Assembly: GCA_024235875.1 (NCBI GenBank)
Contig: JACKLP010000005.1
Span: 62,001 to 126,000, forward strand
Direction of reading: 5' to 3'
From: Burkholderiaceae bacterium
GTDB lineage: Bacteria > Pseudomonadota > Gammaproteobacteria > Burkholderiales > Burkholderiaceae_E
DNA: 64,000 bases
Shown: piece by piece, positions 26,889 to 37,867 of the stretch
Position numbering within the stretch: the first letter of the stretch is position 1
Layout of the letters: every line of letters starts with the position of its first letter
Position numbers and translations under genes: made by a program
The notes under the pieces: model-generated
Told to the model about the DNA's origin: nothing
The model's database searches: none
What the model saw: the letters and a program-made list of their open reading frames with translations, nothing else

Positions 26889-27836
26889 ATGAAGCTGCCT
26901 TCCGGGAACCGCGTCACCCTGCGCCAGTTCGAGGCGTTTTGCGCCGTGGCCATGGCCGGTGGCGTTTCCAAGGCGGCCAAGGGGCTCTCCCGCACCCAGT
27001 CGGCCGTGAGCATGTCGCTGATCGAGCTCGAGAACGCGCTCGGCGTCAAGCTGTTCGAGCGCGTGGGTCGCCGACTCCTGCCCACCGACGCCGGACGCCG
27101 GCTGCTGCCGCGCGCCGTGGAGCTGGTGGACCGCGTCGACGAGTTCGTCGAGATGGCGCGTGATGAACCCACGGCGAGCGGCCATGTGTCGATCGGTGCC
27201 TCGCGAACGGTCGGGCCCTTCATGATGCCCGAGCTGATGGAGCGCTTCCTGGCGGAGAACCCGGGCGCGACACTGGAGCTGGTCGTCGCCAATACCGAGG
27301 ACCTGCTGCAGCGGGTCCGGGCACTCACGCTCGATTGCGTCTTCGTCGAGGGCGATGTCAACGATCCCGATCTGGCACGCCACGCCTGGATGACCGACAC
27401 GCTTTGCATGTTCGCGCGAGCCGAACACCCGTTGGTGCGCGACGCCGGCCAGAGGCCACGAGCCGCGGTTCGGGTGGCGCAGGCCGAGCTCGCCGGGGTG
27501 CGATGGGCATTGCGCGAACCCGGCTCGGGCACGCGCGAGTTGTTCCTGCGCGCGCTGGCCACGATCGGTACCCGGCCACGGATCGCCACCGAGATCAGCG
27601 ACCCGTTCGCGCTCAAGCAGATGGTGATGCGCTCGGACTTCCTGGGCTGCCTGAGTCGACGCGCGATCGCGGACGAACTCGGCTCGGGGACACTGGTCGA
27701 GGTACGGATACCCGCACCGGAGATCGATCGCATGCTGGCCCGCATACTGTGGGCGGTCTGGCACCCCGGACGCTACCGCTCACCGATCGTGGAACGCTTC
27801 GTGGCCTTCGCCACCGAGGCCGCCCGGGAACGATGA
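26889..27836 (+). CDS. LysR-family transcriptional regulator
   Basis: A 315-residue regulator. The N-terminal winged helix-turn-helix (residues about 8-65) reads LRQFEAFCAVAMAGGVSKAAKGLSRTQSAVS in part, followed by LENALGVKLFERVGRRLLPTDAG; a two-lobed effector domain fills the rest (GHVSIGASRTVGPFMMPELM). It resembles the CysB/Cbl-like and CynR-like groups only in general fold, so the inducer is unknown. It is divergent from the soe operon and 71 bp upstream of the amidohydrolase operon, so either could be its target. A 13-bp tandem repeat spans its stop codon. Confidence 0.9.
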   Translation: MKLPSGNRVTLRQFEAFCAVAMAGGVSKAAKGLSRTQSAVSMSLIELENALGVKLFERVGRRLLPTDAGRRLLPRAVELVDRVDEFVEMARDEPTASGHVSIGASRTVGPFMMPELMERFLAENPGATLELVVANTEDLLQRVRALTLDCVFVEGDVNDPDLARHAWMTDTLCMFARAEHPLVRDAGQRPRAAVRVAQAELAGVRWALREPGSGTRELFLRALATIGTRPRIATEISDPFALKQMVMRSDFLGCLSRRAIADELGSGTLVEVRIPAPEIDRMLARILWAVWHPGRYRSPIVERFVAFATEAARER

Positions 27837-27853
27837 AGTAGAACGATGAAGTA
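27828..27853 (+). repeat. 13-bp tandem duplication across the LysR gene stop codon
   Basis: The unit GAACGATGAAGTA occurs twice without spacer. The first copy contains the real stop codon (TGA 27834-27836); the second lies in the spacer. This looks like a replication-slippage duplication. Confidence 0.85.
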
Positions 27854-27907
27854 GATTCCCGAGCAGGCTCGCGATGCCCCTGCCCAACGAAACCGAGGAA
27901 GACGCCC

Positions 27908-29554
27908 ATGAACGCGCGCACCACCATCTACCGTGCCCGCTCGATCCTGACCATGAACCCCAACCGTCCGCGCGCGACCCACGTGGCGGTACGCGACGGT
28001 ATCGTGCTGGGCGCCGGCGCTCTGGGCGAGCTCGCCGCCTGGGGCGAGTACACGCTCGATGAGCGGTTCGCCGACAAGGTCCTGATGCCGGGCTTCGTCG
28101 AAGGTCATTCCCATGCCATGGAAGGCTCGTCCTGGCGCTTCCCCTATGTCGGATTCCATGATCGGATGGACCCGGACGGTCGAGTCTGGCCGGGCGCGCG
28201 TACGCTCGACCAGGTCGTCGAGCGCTTGCGCGAGGCCGAGGCCCGAATCGACGATCCCGAGCAGGCGCTGATCGCCTGGGGCTTCGATCCGATCTACTTC
28301 CGCGACCGGCGCTGCAATCGCAGCGACCTCGACCGTGTCTCGAGCACGCGTCGCATCGCGGTGATGCACGCGAGCTATCACATCATCAACACCAACAGCG
28401 CCGGGCTCGCCGCGCTGGACTGGCTGCGAACCGGCATCGATCATCCGGGGATTCCGCTCGGCAACGACGGCCTGCCCACCGGGGAGCTGAAGGGGCCCGA
28501 ACCGATGGCGGCGATTCAGGCCGCGACCCGCATGGGCCGCGATTTCATGATCGCCGACGACGATGCCCTGAGGCGCTTCGGTCGGCTGGCCATTCGCACC
28601 GGCGTGACCACCGCCACCGATCTCGCCAACCCGCTGACCGACGCCACCGTCGAGCGAATGCTGGAGACCACCGCGGCCAGCGAATACCCGCTGCGGGTCG
28701 TGCCGCTGTTGCGGCCCATGCAGATGACGCCGGCGCAATCGGTCGAGCGCGCATTGGCGCTGCGCGCGAGAAGCACCGAGCGGCTCGACCTGGGACGCAT
28801 CAAGCTGGTTGCCGACGGCTCGATCCAGGGATTCTCGGCACGGCTGCGTGCGCCCGGCTATGTCAACGGTGCCCCGAACGGACTCTGGTACACGGCGCCG
28901 GAAGTCCTGCGCGAGACCATCGAGCACGCACTCGCCGGCGGCGTGCTGGTCCACATCCACACCAATGGCGACGAAGCCACCGAGCTGGTGCTGGACACCA
29001 TGGAAGCGGCGCTCGCGCGGCATCCGGCCTTCGACCACCGTTTCACGCTACAGCACTGCCAACTGGCCGACGCGGCGCAGTTCCGGCGGATGAAGGCATT
29101 GGGCATGAGCGTGAACCTGTTCGCCAACCACGTGTTCTACTGGGGCGAGGAGCACATCGCCCAGACGGTCGGGCTGGAACGCGCGGAGCGCATGAATGCC
29201 TGCGCGACGGCGATCGAGACCGGCGTACCGTTCGCAATCCACTCCGACGCACCCGTGACGCCGATGGCCCCCCTGTTCACCGCTTGGTGCGCGGTGAATC
29301 GGCGAACCTCGGCCGGCCGCCTGCTGGGTCGTGCGCAGCGCATTCCGGTCGATGCGGCGCTGCGCGCGATCACGATCGGCGCCGCCGCCACGCTCAAGCT
29401 CGACGGACGAGTCGGCTCGATCGCCACGGGCAAGTGTGCCGACTTCGCCGTACTCGATGCGGATCCGCTCGAGGTCGATCCGGGCGAACTCAAGGACATC
29501 CCGGTCTGGGGTACGGTCCAGCAGGGTCGCGTGTTCGAGGCGGCCCGCGCGTGA
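27908..29554 (+). CDS. Metal-dependent amidohydrolase (YtcJ-like)
   Basis: A 548-residue enzyme of the amidohydrolase superfamily. The entry metal motif is GHSH (H67, H69) after LMPGFVEG; further metal or catalytic residues are seen in VHIHTNGDEA, LQHCQLAD and IHSDAPVTPM. The C-terminal part (AITIGAAATLKLDGRVGSIATGKCADFAVLD) is the composite beta-sandwich of the family. YtcJ-like enzymes hydrolyse amide or lactam bonds in small molecules, but few substrates are known. The start follows GAGGAAG. It overlaps the next gene, a CobW-type GTPase, by GTGA, which hints that the enzyme needs help with metal loading. Confidence 0.85.
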   Translation: MNARTTIYRARSILTMNPNRPRATHVAVRDGIVLGAGALGELAAWGEYTLDERFADKVLMPGFVEGHSHAMEGSSWRFPYVGFHDRMDPDGRVWPGARTLDQVVERLREAEARIDDPEQALIAWGFDPIYFRDRRCNRSDLDRVSSTRRIAVMHASYHIINTNSAGLAALDWLRTGIDHPGIPLGNDGLPTGELKGPEPMAAIQAATRMGRDFMIADDDALRRFGRLAIRTGVTTATDLANPLTDATVERMLETTAASEYPLRVVPLLRPMQMTPAQSVERALALRARSTERLDLGRIKLVADGSIQGFSARLRAPGYVNGAPNGLWYTAPEVLRETIEHALAGGVLVHIHTNGDEATELVLDTMEAALARHPAFDHRFTLQHCQLADAAQFRRMKALGMSVNLFANHVFYWGEEHIAQTVGLERAERMNACATAIETGVPFAIHSDAPVTPMAPLFTAWCAVNRRTSAGRLLGRAQRIPVDAALRAITIGAAATLKLDGRVGSIATGKCADFAVLDADPLEVDPGELKDIPVWGTVQQGRVFEAARA

Positions 29555-30537
29555 GCGAGCTCGCGGCCGAGATCGAACTGCCGATCCCGATCACCGTCGT
29601 CGGGGGCTACCTGGGAGCGGGCAAGACCACGCTGATCAACCATTTGCTGCGCCACGCGGACGGCGCGCGACTCGCGATCCTGGTCAACGATTTCGGCGAC
29701 ATCGGCATCGATGCGGACCTGATCGAATCCGCCGGCGACACCGTGATGAATCTCGCCGGCGGCTGCGTATGCTGCACGATCGGCAATGATCTGATCGGTG
29801 CACTCTATTCGCTCTCGGAGATGGCACCCAGGCCGGACCATGTCGTGATCGAGACCAGCGGCGTGGCCTTGCCGCGCTCGGTGGCCGGGGCCGTCGGGCT
29901 GGCGAAGGGCATCGCGCTGGCGGGTGTCGTGGTGCTCGTCGATGCCGCCGATGTCATCGAGCGCGCGGCAGACCGTTACGTTGGCGACACGGTCGAGCGC
30001 CAGGTGGCCGACGCCGATCTGATCGTGATCAACAAGTGCGACAGCGTGGACAGCACGCGCATCGTTCGGGTGCGCGAGTGGATCGGCGGCCAGGCGCCGG
30101 GCGCGATCGTGCTCGAGGCCGAGCACGGTGGCTTGCCAAACGAGGTTCTGCTCGCGCCGACGCTGCATGCCGACGCAATGCGACACAGACCGGCCCGGCT
30201 TCCCGGTGGACGCGATCGCATGCGGCCGGTCGAGGACGCCGGCACACGCTTCGTGTCGGCGGCCTGGCGTTGCGACGGCGCCGTCGATGCGGTTGCACTG
30301 GCACAGGTTCTTGGCGCGGCGGCCACCGAAGGCATGGTCCGCGCCAAGGCGATCGTGGAAGGCGTCGATGGCCGGGCTCTCGTCGTGCAGGCCGTCGGCG
30401 CCAGACAGCGCCAAACCGAGCTGCCGGTCCCGCTCGGAGCGAACGCGAGCCGACTGGTCTGCATCGGCGTGCGCGAACTTTTCGACATCGATGCGTTCTC
30501 GCAGCGCCTGCGCGCGAGCGGCAACTGGCAGACATGA
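29551..30537 (+). CDS. CobW/COG0523-family GTPase, likely metallochaperone
   Basis: A 328-residue G3E GTPase. Walker A is GGYLGAGKTT (residues 18-27), the metal-binding GCVCC is at 71-75, NKCD gives guanine specificity, and VVIETSGVALPRSV is the switch region. Family members deliver zinc, cobalt or iron to client enzymes. It is fused in translation to the upstream amidohydrolase by a 4-bp GTGA overlap, so that enzyme is the obvious client. The family's usual histidine-rich loop is short here. The C-terminal domain (residues 230-328) is typical in size. Confidence 0.87.
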   Translation: MSELAAEIELPIPITVVGGYLGAGKTTLINHLLRHADGARLAILVNDFGDIGIDADLIESAGDTVMNLAGGCVCCTIGNDLIGALYSLSEMAPRPDHVVIETSGVALPRSVAGAVGLAKGIALAGVVVLVDAADVIERAADRYVGDTVERQVADADLIVINKCDSVDSTRIVRVREWIGGQAPGAIVLEAEHGGLPNEVLLAPTLHADAMRHRPARLPGGRDRMRPVEDAGTRFVSAAWRCDGAVDAVALAQVLGAAATEGMVRAKAIVEGVDGRALVVQAVGARQRQTELPVPLGANASRLVCIGVRELFDIDAFSQRLRASGNWQT

Positions 30538-30553
30538 TCGCAAATGATCGCAA
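30534..30553 (+). repeat. 10-bp tandem duplication across the GTPase gene stop codon
   Basis: The unit ATGATCGCAA is present twice in tandem; the first copy holds the stop codon (TGA 30535-30537). It has the same arrangement as the 13-bp duplication after the LysR gene. The second copy is part of a weak hairpin with GCGATC at 30557-30562. Confidence 0.8.
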
Positions 30554-30561
30554 CGAGCGAT

Positions 30562-30577
30562 CCTCGTCAGGACGAGG
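30562..30577. other. Short perfect hairpin in the spacer before the ABC operon
   Basis: Arms CCTCGTC and GACGAGG are separated by AG. It lies 25 bp after the GTPase gene. No run of T follows, so it is not a standard intrinsic terminator; it may be a processing point or chance. The rest of this 244-bp spacer shows no gene and must hold any separate promoter for the ABC transporter genes. Confidence 0.4.
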
Positions 30578-30781
30578 CCACGCTCTGTTCGGTGCGACAG
30601 CCTGATACAGTTATGCGGGTTCCGGAATCTGTCGGCCGGGCGTTTGCCACGACGTCGTAGCCGCTAGAGTCTGGAGACGCACATGAATGAAGGCGGATTC
30701 GGCCATGCGGGACACAAGTCCCGTTACGACCGGCGCAATCGACCGGCGACGAAACGCCAGCAAAACCAGGAGGAGTCAGAC

Positions 30782-32377
30782 ATGGAAAGCACTTCACGCC
30801 GCGACCTGCTGCTCGGCGCAGCGGCCGCATCGACCGCGTCGATCATGGGCATCCCGATGGAGGTCCTTGCAGCGGCGGCCAAGGCCAAGGGCGGCACGCT
30901 CGTATTCGGTTCCACGCAGAAGCCACGGCACCTGAACTCGGCGGTGCAATCGGGCATCGCCACCATGATGCCGGCGGCCCAGTTGTTCGCGTTCCCGCTG
31001 CGCATGGGCAGCGACTGGAAGCCGCGACCGTATCTGGCCGAGCGCTGGGAGACCTCGCCGGACGGGCGCAGCATCACGCTGCACCTGCGCAAGGACGCCG
31101 TCTTCCATGATGGCAAGCCGATCACTTCCGAAGACGTGCAGTTCTCGGTCGAGACCGTCCGCGACAATCACCCGTTCAAGACCATGCTCGCGCCGGTCAA
31201 CGGCGTGACCATGCCCGACAAGCACACGGCGGTGATCCGCCTGGCACAGCCGCATCCGGCACTGACGCTGGCCATGACCACGTCCTTTCTGCCGATCATC
31301 CCCAAGCACGTGTTCGGCGACGGACAGAACATCAAGCGCCACCCGATGAACGCCAAGCCGGTCGGCTCGGGGCCGTTCAAGCTGGTGGAGTGGAAGCCGG
31401 GGCAGCACCTGATCCTGGAGCGCTTCGACAAATTCTTCGAGAAGGATGCGCCGGCGCTGGACCGGATGATCCTGCGTGAATTCAAGGATTCCGCGAGCCT
31501 GATTCTGGCGTTCGAGAAGGGTGAGATCGACTTCACGAACCTGCTCGTGGATCCGCGTGACCTGGCTCGAGTCCGAAAGGTTCCGGGCGTACAGATCGTC
31601 GAGCCGGATGCCGAGGCCATCGGCCCGCTGTGCTGGCTGGCGTTCAACACCAAGAACGACAAGCTGAAGGACAAGCGGGTACGGCAGGCGATCAGCTATG
31701 CGATCGACCGCAAGTTCATCGCCGACAAGATCCACGGCGGCATCCACGGTTCCGCGACGGGCCCGATCGCCAACGGCAGCCCGTTCCATACCGACAAGGT
31801 GGAGCACTACGCACTGAACCTGGCGAAGGCGAATTCGCTACTCGATGCGGCCGGCATGAAGCGCGGCGCCAACGGCACACGGATGCAGCTCACGGTCGAC
31901 TCGATCCCGGGCGTACCCGACATGAAGGCCTTCCAGGAATACCTGAAGCCGCAACTCGCCAAGGTGGGAATCGATGTCGTCGTGCGGGTGTCGCCCGACT
32001 TTCCGACCTGGGCGCGTCGCGTGGCCGGCCACGCGTTCGAGGCCACGGTGGACTCGGTGTGGAACTGGGGCGATCCGGTCATCGGCGTACATCGCACCTG
32101 GATCTCTTCCAATATCCGCAAGGGCGTGATCTGGTCGAACACGCAGAGCTACTCCAACCCGCGAGTGGATGCGATCTGTGCCGAGGCGGGCACAACGCTC
32201 GACACGGCCAAACGCAAGAAGCTCTATGCCGAACTGCAGCGAATCGTGGTCGACGATTGCCCGGTGGCGTTCCTATGGGAGTGGACCGGCCGCACCGCCT
32301 ACCGCCCCGACGTGAAGAACGTCCAGCGCAGTGTCTGGGGCATGATGATGCCGTTCGACAAACAGAGCAAAGCCTGA
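30782..32377 (+). CDS. ABC transporter substrate-binding protein, peptide/opine class (Tat-exported)
   Basis: A 531-residue family 5 solute-binding protein. The N-terminus has a twin-arginine signal, STSRRDLLLGAAAASTASIMG (RR at 6-7), so it is folded before export to the periplasm. Mature features include YLAERWETSPDGRSITLHLRKDAVFHDGKPITSEDV and KRVRQAISYAIDRKFI, typical of DppA/OppA/NikA-like proteins. Ligands of the class include peptides, nickel, opines and plant compounds; the true ligand is unknown. AGGAGG precedes the ATG. It leads an operon with two permeases and two ATPases. Confidence 0.9.
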   Translation: MESTSRRDLLLGAAAASTASIMGIPMEVLAAAAKAKGGTLVFGSTQKPRHLNSAVQSGIATMMPAAQLFAFPLRMGSDWKPRPYLAERWETSPDGRSITLHLRKDAVFHDGKPITSEDVQFSVETVRDNHPFKTMLAPVNGVTMPDKHTAVIRLAQPHPALTLAMTTSFLPIIPKHVFGDGQNIKRHPMNAKPVGSGPFKLVEWKPGQHLILERFDKFFEKDAPALDRMILREFKDSASLILAFEKGEIDFTNLLVDPRDLARVRKVPGVQIVEPDAEAIGPLCWLAFNTKNDKLKDKRVRQAISYAIDRKFIADKIHGGIHGSATGPIANGSPFHTDKVEHYALNLAKANSLLDAAGMKRGANGTRMQLTVDSIPGVPDMKAFQEYLKPQLAKVGIDVVVRVSPDFPTWARRVAGHAFEATVDSVWNWGDPVIGVHRTWISSNIRKGVIWSNTQSYSNPRVDAICAEAGTTLDTAKRKKLYAELQRIVVDDCPVAFLWEWTGRTAYRPDVKNVQRSVWGMMMPFDKQSKA

Positions 32378-32387
32378 CCGGCAAGCA

Positions 32388-32408
32388 GCCCCCGCCGATG
32401 GCGGGGGC
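32388..32408 (+). other. Stable mRNA hairpin between binding-protein and permease genes
   Basis: Perfect 9-bp stem GCCCCCGCC / GGCGGGGGC with loop GAT, 10 bp after the binding-protein stop. There is no T-tract, so it is not a complete terminator. Hairpins in this place commonly protect the upstream message and make binding protein more abundant than the permeases. Confidence 0.65.
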
Positions 32409-32450
32409 GTCTGCCCGCCCGAAATCCAGCCCCTGCCCCTCGCCCCTGCC

Positions 32451-33425
32451 GTGAAATTCGCGTCGCTGATCGTCAAGCGCCTCACCTATGCGATCGTCCT
32501 GATCGCGGCGGTGCTCGCGATCAATTTCGCGCTGATCCATGCCGCGCCGGGTGATCCCGCGCTCGTCATCGCGGGCGAGATGGGGGGGGCCGACGCCGAG
32601 GTGCTGGACGAGATCCGCAAGGCCTACGGCCTGGACAAGCCGGTCTACCAGCAGTTCCTGACCTACATGGGCCGGGCGGTGCACGGCGACCTCGGCCAGT
32701 CCTATCTGTTCAACCTGACGGTGATGGACCTGATCCTGGATCGGATCGGCCCGACCATCCTGCTGGTGCTCACCGCGCTGGTCGTGGCGATCCTCATCGG
32801 GACCGCGATGGGCGTCTACGCCTCGCGCCGTCCCGACAGCGTGGCCAGTGGCGCGGTGACCATCTTTTCACTGGTCGGCTACGCGATGCCGGTGTTCTGG
32901 ACCGGGATCCTGCTGGTGTTGCTGTTCGGCAAGGTGATCCCGATCATGCCGATCGCCGGCATGCGCGATGTCCGGATCTCGGGCGACGGCTTCATGGCCT
33001 GGCTCGACGTGGCGCACCACCTGGTGCTGCCGGCGTTCACGCTCGCGATCATCTACCTGGCCTTGTACAGCCGGCTTTCGCGCGCGAGCATGCTCGAGGT
33101 GCTGGGCTCGGACTACATCCGAACCGCACGCGCGAAGGGGCTCGCCGAGAACGTCGTCGTCTACAAGCACGCATTGCGCAATGCGCTCATGCCCGTGGTC
33201 ACGATGGCCGGCCTGCAGTTCGGCAACCTGATCTCGGGCGCGGTGCTGGTGGAGACCGTGTTCTCCTGGCCCGGGCTGGGCACGCTGGCGCTCGACGCGA
33301 TCCTCGGGCGCGACTATCCGACGCTGCTGGGGGTGCTGACCTTCTCGGCCATCCTGACGATCGTCGCCAACCAGCTCACCGACCTCACTTATCGGCTGAT
33401 CGACCCGCGGCTGCGGTCGCGCTGA
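32451..33425 (+). CDS. ABC transporter permease (DppB type)
   Basis: A 324-residue inner-membrane permease. It starts with KRLTYAIVLIAAVLAINFALIHAAPGDPA, the hallmark of DppB/OppB N-termini, and carries the coupling-helix EAA loop in SRASMLEVLGSDYIRTARAKGL. About six helices. It begins at a GTG (32451) without an obvious ribosome site, 73 bp after the binding-protein gene, with the stable hairpin in between. It pairs with the next gene to form the channel. Confidence 0.92.
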   Translation: MKFASLIVKRLTYAIVLIAAVLAINFALIHAAPGDPALVIAGEMGGADAEVLDEIRKAYGLDKPVYQQFLTYMGRAVHGDLGQSYLFNLTVMDLILDRIGPTILLVLTALVVAILIGTAMGVYASRRPDSVASGAVTIFSLVGYAMPVFWTGILLVLLFGKVIPIMPIAGMRDVRISGDGFMAWLDVAHHLVLPAFTLAIIYLALYSRLSRASMLEVLGSDYIRTARAKGLAENVVVYKHALRNALMPVVTMAGLQFGNLISGAVLVETVFSWPGLGTLALDAILGRDYPTLLGVLTFSAILTIVANQLTDLTYRLIDPRLRSR

Positions 33426-33445
33426 ACCCGGACCTTCCGTAGACC

Positions 33446-34341
33446 ATGAGCACTCGTCCCGCCAGCAGCATCAGCGACGCCCAGGCCGCGGCCATCGAGG
33501 TGCTGTCGCCGTCGCGCGAGGCCTGGCGCGTGTTCCGGCGCAACAAGGCGGCCATGGTGGGCCTCATCCTGTTGCTGCTGGTGATCATCGTGATGCTGGC
33601 CGGGCCGACCCTGTACCCGGTCAAGCCCTTCGACATCGTCGCGGACCCCTTCGTCGAGCCTTTCGTGAACGGCCAGGTGCTGCTGGGCACCGACTACCTG
33701 GGCCGTGACCTTCTCGCCGGCATGGTCGTCGGTGGCCGGGCCACGCTGATCGTGGGCCTGTCGGCGGCGCTGATCACGGTGTTGATCGGCGTGGGAATCG
33801 GCGCAATGGCCGGCTATTTCGGCGGCTTCGTCGACGAGTTGCTGATGCGTATCACCGAGTTCTTCCAGGTCCTGCCCTCGCTGCTATTCGCGATGGTGCT
33901 GGTGTCGCTGTTCTCGCCGTCGCTGCCGGTGGTCACGATCGCGATCGGCGCGGTGGCCTGGCCCGGGACCGCGCGCCTGGCGCGAGCCGAGTTCATGCGC
34001 CTGCGCCAGCTCGAATACGTCAGCGCCGCGCGAGCGATGGGGGCCGGCAGCGCGCGACTGATGTGGCGCGAGATCCTGCCCAATGCCCTGCCCCCGCTGA
34101 TCGTGTCGGCCACGCTGATCATCGGCGTGGCGATCCTGTTCGAGGCAGGGCTCAGCTTCCTGGGCTTGTCCGACCCCAACATCATGAGCTGGGGCCTGAT
34201 GATCGGCTCGAACCGGAAGTACGTGCTCGATGCCTGGTGGGCGGTGACCTTCCCCGGCTTCGCGATCTTCGTCACGGTGCTCGCGGTCAGTCTGGTCGGC
34301 GACGGGCTCAACGACGCCTTCAACCCCAAGCTGCACCAGCG

Positions 34342-34345
<4 letters not shown>
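33446..34345 (+). CDS. ABC transporter permease (DppC type)
   Basis: A 299-residue inner-membrane permease with the cytoplasmic N-terminal tail and first helix usual for DppC (EAWRVFRRNKAAMVGLILLL), the periplasmic LLGTDYLGRDLLAGMVVGGR motif, and the EAA loop REFM-type ARAEFMRLRQLEYVSAARAMG. It forms the translocation pore with the DppB-type partner. Its stop overlaps the start of the first ATPase gene by ATGA. Confidence 0.92.
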
Positions 34346-36521
<2,176 letters not shown>

Positions 36522-36603
36522 CGCCATCCCCGCTAAGATCCGGTTCTCGGGCCAGGCTCGAACTGGCCGCCGATTCGAAGACATTCGCCCGGGAGGGCAA
36601 CGC

Positions 36604-37839
36604 GTGAACGATACCAACCGAGCCGGCGATCGTCCGGCCCGCGCGCTCGACGGCATCCGCGTCATCGAGCTCTCGCAGATCATGGCCGGCCCGACCTGCG
36701 GCATGATGCTCGCCGACCTGGGCGCCGACGTCATCAAGATCGAGCGCGTGCCCGGGGGCGACGACAGCCGTGGCTACGGCAACGCCGACGCCAGCGGCGC
36801 GCATCTCGCGCACCCGTTCGTGGTGATGAACCGGAACAAGCGCAGCCTGGCGCTCGACATCCGAAGCCCGGAGGGCAAGGCAGCGCTGCTGCGCCTGGTC
36901 GACGGCGCCGACGTCCTGGTCGAGAACTTCCGGCCCGGCCTGCTCGATCGCTTCGGCCTCGGCTACCAGGACCTGTCGACGCGCAATCCGCGCCTGATCT
37001 ATTGCTCGATCTCGGGCTATGGCGGCGTGGGCCCGATGGGCGACGAAGGCGGCTTCGACATGATCCTCCAGGCCTTCGCCGGCATCATGAGCGTAACGGG
37101 CACGGCCTCGGGCGAACCGGTGCGCCCCGGCAGTTCGGTAGCCGACGTGAACGCCGGCCTGCTCGGCGCGATCGGCGTACTGGCGGCGCTGAACCAGCGT
37201 CACGCGACCGGTCGCGGCCAGTATGTCCGCTCCTCGCTGCTCGAGGCCGCGCTGCAGCAGATGTACTGGTATGCGGCCGAATACTTCGAGAGCGGCCGGG
37301 TGCTGGGCCCGTCGGGCTCGGCGCATCCGATCACCGCGCCCTACCAGGCCTTTCGTACCGCCGACAAGTACATCATCATCGGCGGTGCGAACCAGGCCAA
37401 CTGGGAGCGGATCGCGCGAACCCTGCGGCACCCCGAGTGGATCGACGACGAGCGCTTCCAGACCGGTTTCGCTCGCAAGCGCAATGAATCCACGCTCGCC
37501 TCGCTGATCGAAGCCGAGCTGGCCGCGCATCCGGCCGCACACTGGGTCGCGACGCTGAAGGCGGCGGGCGTGCCGGTCGGACCGATGCACACCATCGACG
37601 AGGCGCTCGCGCATCCGCAGACCGAAGCGCTCGGCATGGTGCGTCGGTTCGAGCATCCGAAGGCCGGGCCACTGCGCTCGCTCGGCACGCCGGTGCGCCT
37701 GAGCGCGTCGGCGCCGGCACTCTCGCGCGGCGCCCCCTTGCTGGGGGAGCACTCGCGCGAGGTATTGCGCGAAGCCGGCTTCGACGACGATGCGATCGAC
37801 GCGATGGCCCGTGGCGGGGTCACGATTCTGGGCGACTGA
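36604..37839 (+). CDS. Class III CoA-transferase (CaiB/BaiF family)
   Basis: A 411-residue enzyme that moves CoA between carboxylic acids. It begins [33 protein letters not shown], and the catalytic aspartate is most likely the one in [21 protein letters not shown], as in formyl-CoA transferases. The substrate is unknown. It starts with GTG at 36604 behind GGGAGGG, 82 bp after the ABC operon in the same direction, so it may activate an acid released from the imported compound by the adjoining amidase. Confidence 0.9.
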   Translation: MNDTNRAGDRPARALDGIRVIELSQIMAGPTCGMMLADLGADVIKIERVPGGDDSRGYGNADASGAHLAHPFVVMNRNKRSLALDIRSPEGKAALLRLVDGADVLVENFRPGLLDRFGLGYQDLSTRNPRLIYCSISGYGGVGPMGDEGGFDMILQAFAGIMSVTGTASGEPVRPGSSVADVNAGLLGAIGVLAALNQRHATGRGQYVRSSLLEAALQQMYWYAAEYFESGRVLGPSGSAHPITAPYQAFRTADKYIIIGGANQANWERIARTLRHPEWIDDERFQTGFARKRNESTLASLIEAELAAHPAAHWVATLKAAGVPVGPMHTIDEALAHPQTEALGMVRRFEHPKAGPLRSLGTPVRLSASAPALSRGAPLLGEHSREVLREAGFDDDAIDAMARGGVTILGD

Positions 37840-37867
37840 GGCCCATCCCCGCGATCCCGAGGCAAGC

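Noticed and set aside
30562..30577. Intrinsic terminator after the CobW-type gene
   Set aside because: The stem is good but no T-run follows on either strand.
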